This document shows, in pieces, positions 25,401-37,400 of a stretch of DNA of 64,000 bases. The position numbers and the translations under genes were made by a program. Within the stretch, counting starts at the first letter, position 1. Each line of letters starts with the position of its first letter. The notes under the pieces were generated by a model. That model was not told where the DNA came from, did no database searches, and saw nothing but the letters and a program-made list of their open reading frames with translations. Source of the stretch: Strigops habroptila (taxonomy: Eukaryota > Chordata > Aves > Psittaciformes > Psittacidae). The stretch covers positions 26,682,629 to 26,746,628 of the forward strand of contig NC_044301.2 in NCBI RefSeq assembly GCF_004027225.2, written 5' to 3'.

Positions 25401-28400
25401 ATCTGGTCTAGGGTTAGACAACGATATAGGAGGACCACCGAGAGATTTTCCCTGAGGCTGGACAGTCATGAGTGGCAGGGTGTGTGGGATAGTATGGGCA
25501 AGTATCTAGGCCAGTGGGCCCCTCCAGTGCTTTGGAACTTCACCCCTGAACAAGTGCAACATCCGGAAAAACTAGTAAAACACTTAAACGAGGTGTGCTG
25601 TCGTTCTGTTTATACCAGAGAGGGACAAATCATGGCAACGTGCTGGGGCTTGGCCTACGCCTACAGAGCCCTGCTCAACACTAACCTTCAAAGGGAAAAA
25701 AATGTCTCTGGATCTGATGGCAAAGTAACAGACAATGCAGCTACACCAACTACAAGCACAGCAGCTACTCAAACCCTGACCACAACAGACAACGCAACTA
25801 CTCCAACTTCAAATACAGCAGCTACACCAACCCCAGCGACAAGCACAGTAGCTACTCAAACCCCGACAGCAATAAACAATGCAGCTGTTGCTGTTACTCA
25901 ACCCCCAAGCACAACAGCTGCACCAACCCCGGCAACAGACACTGCAGCTACACCAACCCTAGTGGCAGACGCTGCAGCCACTCCAATCCTAGTTGCAGAC
26001 ACTGCAGTCACTCCAACCACAGTGACAAACACTGCAGCTAAACCAAATGGCCAGCTTGTAACAATGTCTGTTGCCCCTGTAAGCAAAAGCAGACGAGAGG
26101 CACAAAGAGCAACCCCTGCAGTCAAGAAAGATGAAGACCCAATGCCATTACTACATGCAACAGCATCTGAACAAGAGTTACTACTACGTGGATCAGAGGA
26201 AGAGGAAGAAGAAGTGACTTCTCGACCCCGGACGTCAACTGAGCTGCGGAATATGCGAAAAGATTTCACCCGTCTTCCAGGGGAGCACATTGTCACCTGG
26301 TTGCTCCGATGCTGGGACAATGGGGCCGACGGTCACGAACTAGAAGGGAGGGAAGCCAAGCAGCTGGGATCACTTCCTAGGGAAGGAGGAATTGAAAAAG
26401 CGATTGCAAGAGAGAAGCGAGCCCTCAGCCTTTGGAGGCGGCTGTTGGCAGCTGTGAAGGAAAGGTTTCCCTACAAAGACGATGTTAGGAGTCCCTCAGC
26501 CAACTGGACCACGATAGAGAAAGGCATCCAGTCCCTGAGGGAATCAGCCATTCTAGAGATGATCTATTGTAGGACGGATGCCAGGAACACATCCGTAGAT
26601 CCAGATGAAGTCGAATGTACACGACCCATGTGGTTGAAACTTACACGGAGTGCACCATCATCATATGCCCACTCATTGGCATCAATGACCTGGAATGACG
26701 GAATATCACCAACAGCAGATTACCTGATTCGTCAACTCCGAGAGTTCGAAGACAATCTCACCCCTTCCATCATTTCAGCTGTGGAAAAACTGTCCCAGGA
26801 GTTCAAACAATTGAGAGACGATTTATCCGATCTATCCAGCTCCCCACGTGTACCAACCCATGTCTCAGCTATTAACAGAAGATGCCCTACTGCTCGAGAA
26901 AGAAAATATAGGAGGTACACGCCACGGACCACCCTATGGTTTTACCTGTGGGATCACGGAGAAGACATGAGAAAGTGGGATGGAAAACCTACCTCAGTTC
27001 TGGAGCAATGTGTGCGTGAACTGAAGAGGAGAACAATGGTCAAGGACGATCCTACCAGAAAAGCTGCTGCTCCAGTGTCTGGTGAGCAGTTTCCCAGATG
27101 GAGTGGAAGAGCTGATTTTACTCCAGCTCCTGTGATAAGGAATACTAATCCCTTTCTACAAGACATAAGTGGAGAATTTTATGATCACTATTAGAGGGGC
27201 CCTGCCTCCAGCCAGGTGGAGGAGAGGGATAATCGGATTTACTGGACTGTGTGGATCAGATGGCCTGGCACATCAGTCCCACAGAAGTATAAGGCTCTAG
27301 TAGATACCGGTGCACAGTGTACCCTGATGCCATCAAGGTGTCAAGGGGTGGAACCCATTTGTGTTTCTGGAGTGACAGGAGGATCCCAAGAGTTGACTGT
27401 ACTGGAGGCTGAAATCAGCCTGACTGAGAGGAAGTGGCAAAAACACCCCATTGTGACTGGTCCAGGGGCTCCATGCATCCTTGGCATAGACTGTCTCAGG
27501 AGAGGGTACTTCAAAGACCCAAAAGGGTATAGATGGGCTTTTGGTATCGCTGCCTTGGAGACAGAGGAAATTAAGCAGCTGTCCACCTTACCCGGTCTCT
27601 CAGAGGATCCTTCTGTTGTGGGGTTGCTGAAGGTCGAAGAACAACAAGTGCCAATCGCGACCACAACAGTGCACCGGCGGCAATATCGCACTAATCGAGA
27701 CTCCCTGATTCCCATCCATAAGCTGATCCGTAGACTGGAGAGCCAAGGAGTGATCAGCAGGACCCACTCACCCTTTAATAGCCCCATATGGCCAGTGCAA
27801 AAGTCTAATGGAGAGTGGAGACTAACAGTAGACTATCGTGGCCTGAATGAAGTCACACCACCATTGAGTGCTGCCGTACCGGACATGCTAGAACTTCAAT
27901 ATGAACTGGAGTCAAAGGCAGCCAAGTGGGATGCCACAATTGACAGTGCCAATGCATTTTTCTCAATCCCTTTGGCAGCAGAATGCAGGCCACAGTTTGC
28001 TTTCACTTGGAGGGGCGTCCAGTACACTTGGAACTGACTACCCCAGAGGTGGAAACACAGCCCTACCATCTGCCATGGATTGATCCAGACTGCACTGGAA
28101 CAGGGACAACCTCCAGAACACCTGCAATACATTGATGACATCATCGTGTGGGGTGATACAGTGGAAGAAGTTTTTGAGAAAGGGAGGAAGATAATCCAAA
28201 TCCTGCTGAAGGCCGGTTTTGCCATAAAAGGGAGTAAGGTCAAGGGACCTGCACAGGAGATTGAATTTTGGGAAATAAAACGGCAAGATGGACGTTGCCA
28301 GATGCCCACAGACGTGATCACAAGATAACAGCAATGTCTCCACCAACTAATAAGCAAGAAACACAAGCTTTCTTAGGTGTTGCAGGGTACTGGAAAATGC

Positions 28401-31400
28401 ACATCCCAAATTACAGTCTGATTGTAAGCCCTCTCTACCATGTGACCCGGAAGAAAAATGATTTCAAATGGGGCCCTGAGCAACAACAAGCCTTTGAACA
28501 AATTAAATGATAGCTCATGCAGTAGACCTTGGACCAGTCAAGGCCAGGCCAGATGTAAAAAATATGCTCTATACTGCAGCCGGGGAGAATGGTCCTACCT
28601 GGAGCCTCTGGCAGAAAGCTCCAGGGGAGACTCGAGGTCGACCCCTCGGCTTTTGGAGTCGGGGATATAAAGGATCTGAGGCCGGCTATACTCCCACTGA
28701 AAAAGAGATACTGGCAGCCTATGAAGGGGTTCGAGCTGCCTCAGAAGCGATTGGAACTGAAGCGCAGCTCCTCTTGGCACCCCGGTTGCCTGTGCTGGGC
28801 CAGATGTTCAAAGGCAGGGTCTCCTCTACACATCATGCAACTGATGCTACATGGAGTAAGTGGGCCGCACTAATTACACAATGAGCTCAAACAGGTAATC
28901 CCAGTCGTCCAGGAATTCTAGAAGTCATCATGGACTGGACAGAGGGCAAAGATTTTGGGATGTCACCAGAAGAGGAGGTGACGCGTGCTGAAGAGGCCCC
29001 ACCATATAATGAACTGTCAGAGAGTGAAAAGCAATATGCCTTGTTTACTGATGGGTCCTGCCATATTGTGGGAAAGCATTGGAGATGGAAGGCAGCTGTG
29101 TGGAGTCCCCTGGGACAAGTTGCAGAAACTGCTGAAGGAGAGGGTGAATAGAGTCAGTTTGCAGAGGTGAAAGCCATCCAGCTGGCCTTGGACATTAATG
29201 AATGACAAAAAATGGCCAGTACTTGATCTCTATACTGACTCATGGATGGTGGCAAATGCCCTGTGGGGGTGGTTGCAGCAATGGAAGCAGAGCAACTGGC
29301 AAAGCAGAAGTAAACCCATCTGGGCTGCTGCTTTGTGGCAAGATATTGCTACCCAGGTGCAGAACCTGGTGGTGAAGGTATGCCACGTAGATGCTCATGT
29401 ACCCAAGAGTCGGGCCACTGTGGAACACCAGAACAACCAGCAAGTGGATAAAGCTGCTAAGATTGAAGTGGCTCAGATGGTCTTAGACTGGCAACATAAG
29501 AGTGAATTATTTTCAGCCCTGTGGGCCCATGACACCTCAGGCCATCAAGGCAGAGATGCAACATATAGATGGGCTCGTGATCGAGGGGTGGACTTAACAA
29601 TGGACACTATTGCCCAGGTTATTCACAAATGTGAAACATGTGCTGCAATTAAGCAAGCCAAACGATTAAAGCCTCTCTGGTATGGAGGACGATGGCTGAA
29701 GTACAAGTATGAGGAGGCCTGGCAGATTGACTATATTACACTCCTGCCGATCCGCCAAGGCAAGCGCCATGTGCTTACCATGGTGGAAGCAACCACCGGC
29801 TGGCTGGAAACATACACTGTGTCCCACGCCACTGCCCAGAACACTATCCTGGGCCTTGAGAAACAAGTCCTTTGGCGACACGGCACCCCAGAGAGAATTG
29901 AGTCAGACAATGGGACTCATTTCCAGAACAACCTTATAGACACTTGGGCCAAAGAGCATGGCATTGAGTGGGTATATCGCATCCCCTACCATGCACCAGC
30001 CTCTGGGAAAATCGAATGGTACAATGGGCTGTTAAAAACTACCCTGAGAGCAATGGGTGGTGGGACTTTCAAACACTGGGATACACATTTACCAAAAGCC
30101 ACCTGGTTGGTCAACACTAGGGGATCTGCCAACAGGGCTGGCCCAGCCCAATCAGAACTTTTACCTACTGTAGAGGGGGATAAAGTTCCTGTGGTGCACA
30201 TAAAGAATTTGTTGGGGAAGACAGTCTGGGTTATTCCTGCTTCAGGTAAAGGCAAACCCCCTCGTGGGGTTGCTTTTGCTCAGGGACCTGGATATAGTTG
30301 GTGGGTAATGTGGGAAGATGGGGAAGTCCAGTGTGTACCTCAAGGGGATTTAATTTTGGGGGAAAACAGCCAATGAACTAAATTGTACACTGTTGCCTGC
30401 TCTATAACACTTTTTTAGCCCACCAGCTAGATATCTTCAGGTCGTCAGCAACTGACCCTGACTTCCCTCCGATCATCACCTCAACAAAGAATGAATTTTG
30501 AGGAAACCAGACGAGCTCAGCAGTGACCAGACGAGTTTGGCAGTGTCATCAGCAGGCAACAACCCAACGCTACACACCGTCCTTCCTGCCCTGAAAGACT
30601 ATTACAAGAGATGGAGCCTGACATCATGGACTGGATGAATTCAGCAATTTCATAGGGATTGGTCCATGGACTAGGGAATGATATCTTTCTCTTTGTGTTT
30701 GGGTGTATATATATGTGCATATATGGGACAGGGGCGATGGTGTGTTGAGAGATCTGGGATCTGAGCATGACCTGAATGGTATGGAATAAGGGGTGGATAC
30801 TGTCCTGGGTTCAGCTATAGCAGTCATTTTTCTCCTTCTTAGTAGCTGGTGCAGTGCTGTGTTTTTTAACTTTCAGCCTGGGAACAACGCTGATAACACC
30901 GATGTTTTAGTTGTTGCTAAGTAATGTTTACTCCGACCAAGGACTTTCTCAGTCTCATGCTTTGCCAGGGAGGAGGGGAAACCAGGAGGAAGCAGAGACA
31001 GGACGCCTGACCCAAACCGGCCAAAGGGGTATTCCATACCACAGCACGTCATGCCCAGTATAGAAACCAGGGGGAGTTACCCGGAAGGCCCAGGTCACTG
31101 ATCGGGTCAGGCTGGGTATCGGTCGGCGGGTGGTGAGCAATTGTATCCCCTCCCCTTGTTATTTCCCTTATTGTTATTATCATTGGTGGTAGCAGTAGTG
31201 GTTTTGTATTATACCTTAGTTACTGGACTGCTCTTATCTCAACCCGTGGGAGTTACATTCTTCCGATTCTCCTCCCCATCCCTCCGGGAGCGGGGGGAGG
31301 AAGAAGTGGGGGAGTGAGCGAGCAGCTGCGTGGTTCCGAGTTACCGGCTGGGCTCAAACCACGACAGTGAGTAACTAAAAAGAAACCCACTGCATGCCAC

Positions 31401-34400
31401 GATACCCCCAAGTAAGGGGTGAAAAGCAAAGCAGAAACCACGACACACGAAGGAAGTCTCACCTCTGCTGCCATGAAAGCCCATGTGTGCATGCCATGGG
31501 TGTAGCCGATAACACCACAGATGACGGCTAATCCGCAGCAGGACAGGAGCATGGCTACAAGCAGGGTCATGACTCTTATGTGGCTGCTCATGGGTGTGGT
31601 AGGAGAGAAGGAAAGCTGCAACACAAATACATAAACACAAAACATGTTTAAAGGAGTACTTCATCCACCCTGCCTTCCATAGTCACCTCACCAAACAAGT
31701 CCTCATCCAGGAAAATCTTTTGCTTTCTAGAATAAAACAGATTTCATAACCTCAACCACACAGTGTAGTAACAGATGACCCAGAATAAAGCTAAAACCAC
31801 ACACCATCCCTAAGCCTCATCCGTTTCACTGTCATTTACAGTCACCAGGCTTTTAAAGCCAGAAGGGATCATTACGATTATCTGATCTAATGTTTAGATC
31901 ACCTGTGCAAGAAAACCACAGGCACTTTCTCACACAGTAGTTTCTGCATCAAATCTACAGCATTTGCATAGGATGAACATGCATTTTACAAAGACACCCA
32001 ACCTTAATATACAGTCTTTGAGAAATGAGAATTGTTCTGCCAATTTTTCATCTGAACTTGTCCAGCTTTATCTTCCAGCCTGTAGCTCTTCCAATGTCAT
32101 CTTCTTCTGGAAGGAGACATCTCCCCCAAAAATTCAACCTGCAGCTAGAGACTGCTGGAGAGAGTCTGCTTAAAATAGTTGTCTCATTCAATAGCGTGCA
32201 TAGCATACTAATTCTCTAAACTGCCTTAACAGTAGGCTACACGTAGGTTGTTGAAATCAAAGACAACCCAAGAGGCAAAGTATTGGTGGCCCACCCCTTT
32301 ATTTTCAGGGCAGGAAAGGGAATAACAGGACAAGGAAAGGAGTTGCCCAAAGCTTCCCTCTGGTCCAGTTGATGAAGTTGACTTCCATGTTTTGTTTTTA
32401 AATTGCTTTTCTTCCTCCTTTATATCTGGTTCAGTGCCGCATCCCCCCAAGTCTGCAAGGCAGATCACACAAGTACTGTTTGTCCAAGTAAAGAATTACA
32501 ATACATGCTTTGAATGCAGAAGGAATATAATAAGGATTTTTTTCCATGAGCTTTGTTCTTTCACAGCTTTCTGAACAACACTAAAAATATCAGATGGCTG
32601 CCTTGTTTGCTTCTGTCTCCATTTTCCTAACCTCAACCAATCTAGTTTCAAGCTTAGTGCTTAGCTTCTTGTGAAGTAACAGCCCTTACTGGATACTAAA
32701 CAAAAAAAAAAAAAAAAAAGCAGCAAAGCACAGAGCTACCAAAAGGAAATTCATGGATTCAACTTAGTTCAAACTTTCATTGCAGGACAGAGAAGCTGAG
32801 GAAAACACATGTCCATTATAGACATTAAAAGATGTTTCTGTTAACATTCCAGTTCCTTCTTCCTTGCCCAGCCTTCAATTTCTGCATCTCTACTGAATTT
32901 ATTCTTGGTATTAACAGAAACTGGGATGTAGCTTATGGAGAAAGTTGCACTGTATAAAGACAATATTTGGTATATGCAAACGAGCTTGAAACCTGAGCGC
33001 AGAATCCGCAGAAACAGGCTTCATAGACCAATCCTAGAGGGCACCAACCTAAGGGATGTTCTACTATCAAGATTTCTCTGCTCAGCAGAGCTATGAAGAC
33101 ATCTCACAGAGTTATGTAATAGTAATTATAGAGCACGTAGAAGGAGCAATTTATCAAAGAAAAAAAAAGTATATCTTCAGCTCCATTTGACTCATGGGAA
33201 AACTGAAGGAGTACAATTCATGTGCGCTTTAAAGCAAGTATTTGAAGCTACTGGGAGGTGCACATGTTCAGTGCCACAGGGTAGGGAAAAGGTCTAAATA
33301 ATCTGTTTGTAACTGATCACGAGGCAGTGCCCAAACTAGAAACTGAATTTGCATGGCCCAAAAAACAGCCCTCAATCAAAACTCACATATTCAAAGCGAT
33401 CCTTGCAGAGCTGAACCATAAGATGAAGAAACACAAGTCCAAAGAACCAGAGGCACCACATCACCACTTCTTCCACTGTCTGAACATTCAGCACACCAAA
33501 AATGAAGATGAACTTGTAGAAAATGAAATTCCAGAATTTATCCTTGAGATGCTGTAAAGGAAAGACATTTGGTTACTGAAGCGAGAGCACTGACAAGCCA
33601 TGAGCTGTGCCAGGGGAAGTTTAGACTGGATATTAGGAGAAATTTCTTCACTGAGTGAGAGGATGATCAGGTATTGAAACAGGCTTCCCAGGGAAGTGGT
33701 AGAATCACCGTCCCTGGAAGTGTTCAAAAAATGTGTAGATGAGGCCCTTAGTGACATGGTTTAGTGGTGGCCTTGACAGTGCTGGGGTAAAGGTTGGACT
33801 TGATGATCTTCAAGGTCTTTTCCAGCCTAGTTGATTCTATGATTCTACATGCAGGGGAGAGAAGGAGAGAAAAAAAGAGAAAGGAAAAAAACCAAGATGG
33901 AAGTAGAAATGCAACAATATGTTAGCAAAAGCCTGCTGCACACACTTCTTGAATAGCATTTATTACCCTTAGCTTAGCACAAACCAAGTTTGATCTTAGT
34001 TTGATTCTCCATGCCCAAGAAATACAGCTATTGGGCTGTGAACAAAGTCCTCTTTGCTAAGAGAAGTGCCACGGTTAGTTATACAAGATGCCCAAATAGC
34101 CTAGCACCTTGCTTCCAAGAACCTGTCAAAAGTACAGATGATTAAGGGAAGATGACAAAGTCTGTTCTTAAAAAGCACAATGCCTGCAGTGGAGAATGAG
34201 ACAAATGAGCAATGAAAAAAAACCCTATTCCCATGCACGCACAGTACGAAAGAAACAATACAATGGTCTCAAGCAGCAGATAGCGAGCCAGCTCATTGGG
34301 GATAAAAGCATTCATGAAATAAAATGCTTTGTTAAAGAACATGACAAAATCACCAGGAGTTTAGTTAAGACAGGCCCAGAATTCCTTCACAATGCAGACA

Positions 34401-37400
34401 TTTTTGGCTTGCCAATATTAATAACCGGCTTTCCTTTATGTGGAAAACAGAAGCATACTCCCACTGCTCAAACACAAATGGATCCACACTGTTCCTGCTT
34501 TTCTCTTCAGTTTTTAAGAGGGTAGAGAACATTCTGGAAATTATCGCTGGTTAAAATTCCACATCCTTGTAGTTGACGCAGACTGGAAAGTAGATCTGGC
34601 CCAAAGCAGTTTGATAGTGCCTTGTTTTTCATAGGCTTCACTCGGAGGCTCTATTTGTGAATTACAAATACAACAGGCTTTGAGAGACCCATGGTTATTA
34701 GTGAAACTTTATGTGCCCCAGTTCTGCATGCCGAAAATCATCATGGCCTGATTTCTCCTGAAAAACTGCATTTACATACTTTTAACTAAAATATGCAAAC
34801 ACATTTCAAACCACTGCTATTGCATTTACACAGAGCAACTTATGCCTTTGACTTTCCTTTTAAAAAAATATACAGAATCTATTCAAACTGCTGCTGCTAC
34901 TTTCATCTTTTGCAGGATCCTGTTTGTAAAAAGCCTGGGGTTCAATGCTAAATTTTTAAAAACATTCTCACCTAGCCCAAGAGCAAGACTAAACCACCTG
35001 AGTTTTCAGCCCTGCTTAACTCCTTTCTCTGGGCATATGCCTGCCTACTCCCTCTTAAACATGAGGGCAGATAAACCATGCACTCAGCATATGAGGACAG
35101 AAAGCACTCCTCCAGCAATCAAGGCACAAAACAAGGTACAATAGGGAACTTGGACTGCCAGTGCTGATAAATGACTACAAAACACACTGGAGAAATGCTA
35201 CCAAGCACAAACCAAGTACAGCAGAACCCATGTTATAAGTATTCTGAAATTTTGCACTTGAAAAAAAAAAATCTGACAAAGTTCATTAAGGAAGCAGGAG
35301 TTTCAAGTTGGGCTTAGAAAACACAATAGGAACACTGGAAAAGTTCGCTTCAGAAATGTCGTGGTTTAAGCCCAACCAGTAACTCAGAACCACACACCCA
35401 TTCACTCACACACACACACCCCCCTTCCCCCCCTCCAGGCAGGATGGGGAGGAGAATCGAAAGAATGTAAACCCCATGGGTTGAGATAAGAACAGTCCAA
35501 TAACTAAACATAAAACTACTACTATGTCGTGGTTTGAGCCCAGCCGGTAACTCAGAACCACACAGCCGCTCGCTCACTCCCCCCCTTCCCCCCCCCGCTC
35601 CCGGAGGAATGCGGAGGAGAATCAAAAGAATGTAACTCCCACGGGTTGAGATAAGAGCAGTCCCGCAACTAAGGTATAATACAAAACCACTACTGCTACC
35701 ACCAATGATAATAATGATTAGTGAAATAACAAGGGGAGAGGATACAATTGCTCACCACCCGCCGACCGATACCCAGCCCGACCCGAGCAGTGATCTAGCC
35801 CTTCCGGGTAACTCCCCCCGGTTTATATACTGGGCATGACGTGCTGTGGTATGGAATACCCCTTTGGCTGGTTTGGGTCAGGTGTCCTGTCTCTGCTTCC
35901 TCCCAGCTTCCCCTCCTCCCTGGCAAAGCACGAGACTGAGAAAGTCCTTGGTTGGAATAAACATTACTTAGCAACAACTAAAAACATCAGTGTTATCAGC
36001 GTTGTTCCCAGGCTGAAAGTTAAAAAACACAGCACTGCACCAGCTACTAAGAAGGAGAAAAATGACTGCTATAGTTGAACCCAGGACAGTATCCACCCCT
36101 TATTCCATACCATTCACGTCATGCTCAGATCCCACATCTCTCAACACACCATCACCCCTGTCCCATATATACACATATATACACACCCACACACAGAGAA
36201 AGATATCATTCCCTAATCCATGGACCAATCCCTATGAAATTGCTGAACTCATCCAGTCCATGATGTCAGGCTCCATCTCTTGTAACAGTCTTTCAGGGCA
36301 GGAGGGACGGTATGTAGGGTTGTTGCCTGCTGATGATACCGCCAAACTCGTCTGGTCACTGCTGAGCTCGTCTGGTTTCCTCAAAAGTCATTCTTTGTTG
36401 AGGTGATGATCGGAGGGAAGTCAGGATCAATTGCTGGCGACCTGAAGATATCTAGCTGGTGGGCTATAAAAGTGTTATAGAGCAGGCAACAGCGTACAAT
36501 TGAGTTCATTGGCTGTTTTACCCCAAAATCAAATCCCCTTGAGGTACACATCGGACTTTGCCATCTTCCCGCATTACCCACCAAGTATATCCAGGTCCCT
36601 GAGCAAAAGCAACCCCACGAGTGGGTTTGCCTTTCCCTGAAGCAGGAATAACCCAGACTGTCTTCCCCAGCAAATTCTTTATGTGCGCCACAAGAACTTT
36701 ATCCCCCTCTACAGTAGGTAAAAGTTCTGATTGGGCTGGGCCAGCCCTGTTGGCAGATCCCCTAGTGTTGACCAACCAGGTGGCTTTTGGTAAATGTGTA
36801 TCCCAGTGTTTGAAAGTCCCACCACCCATTGCTCTCAGTGGAGTTTTTAACAGCCCATTGTACCCTTCGATTTTCCCAGAGGCTGGTGCATGGTAGGGGA
36901 TGTGGTATACCCACTCAATGCCATGCTCTTTGGCCCAAGTGTCTATAAGGTTGTTCCGGAAATGAGTCCCATTGTCTGACTCAATTCTCTCTGGGGTGCC
37001 GTGTCGCCACAGGACTTGTTTCTCAAGGCCCAGGATAGTGTTCCGGGCAGTGGCGGGGGACACAGCGTATGTTTCCAGCCAGCCGGTGGTTGCTTCCACC
37101 ATGGTAAGCACATAGCGCTTGCCTTGGCGGGTCGGTGGGAGTGTGATATAGTCAATCTGCCAGGCCTCCCCATACTTGTACTTCAGCCATAGTCCTCCAT
37201 ACCAGAGAGGCTTTAACTGCTTGGCTTGCTTAATTGCAGCACATGTTTCACATTCGTGAATAACCTGGGCAATAGTGTCCATTGTTAAGTCCACCCCTCG
37301 ATCACGAGCCCATCTATATGTTGCATCTCTGCCTTGATGGCCTGAGGTGTCATGGGCCCACAGGGCTAAAAATAATTCACCCTTATGTTGCCAGTCTAAG

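Larger units (their letters stand above)
24197..31366 (+). mobile_element. ERV B: near full-length ERV-L-like provirus, plus strand
   Basis: About 7.17 kb: 5' LTR 24197-24765, primer-binding site 24774-24791, gag 24876-27194, pol 27195-30376, 3' LTR 30801-31366. It lies in AMFR intron 4 and is the only proviral body here antisense to AMFR. The flanking 5-mers TAGAG and GTGAG do not match well, so the target duplication has mutated, or one end has been altered. By eye the two LTRs differ at around 30 positions, more than those of C, which suggests an older insertion or recombination. No env. Confidence 0.94.

Noticed and set aside
25735..26046. Regular short repeats that could suggest a CRISPR-like or minisatellite array
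   Set aside because: The units are imperfect, lack unique spacers, and translate in frame as a Thr/Ala/Pro stretch of gag.
25482..27194. 570-codon open frame as a possible host gene
   Set aside because: It is the downstream part of ERV B gag, with equivalents in A, C and D and an LTR and primer-binding site upstream.
30377..30800. Possible env or accessory gene between integrase and the 3' LTR of ERV B
   Set aside because: Only about 420 bp, with a TA/TG-rich tract and no long frame; the same non-coding stretch is found in A and C.
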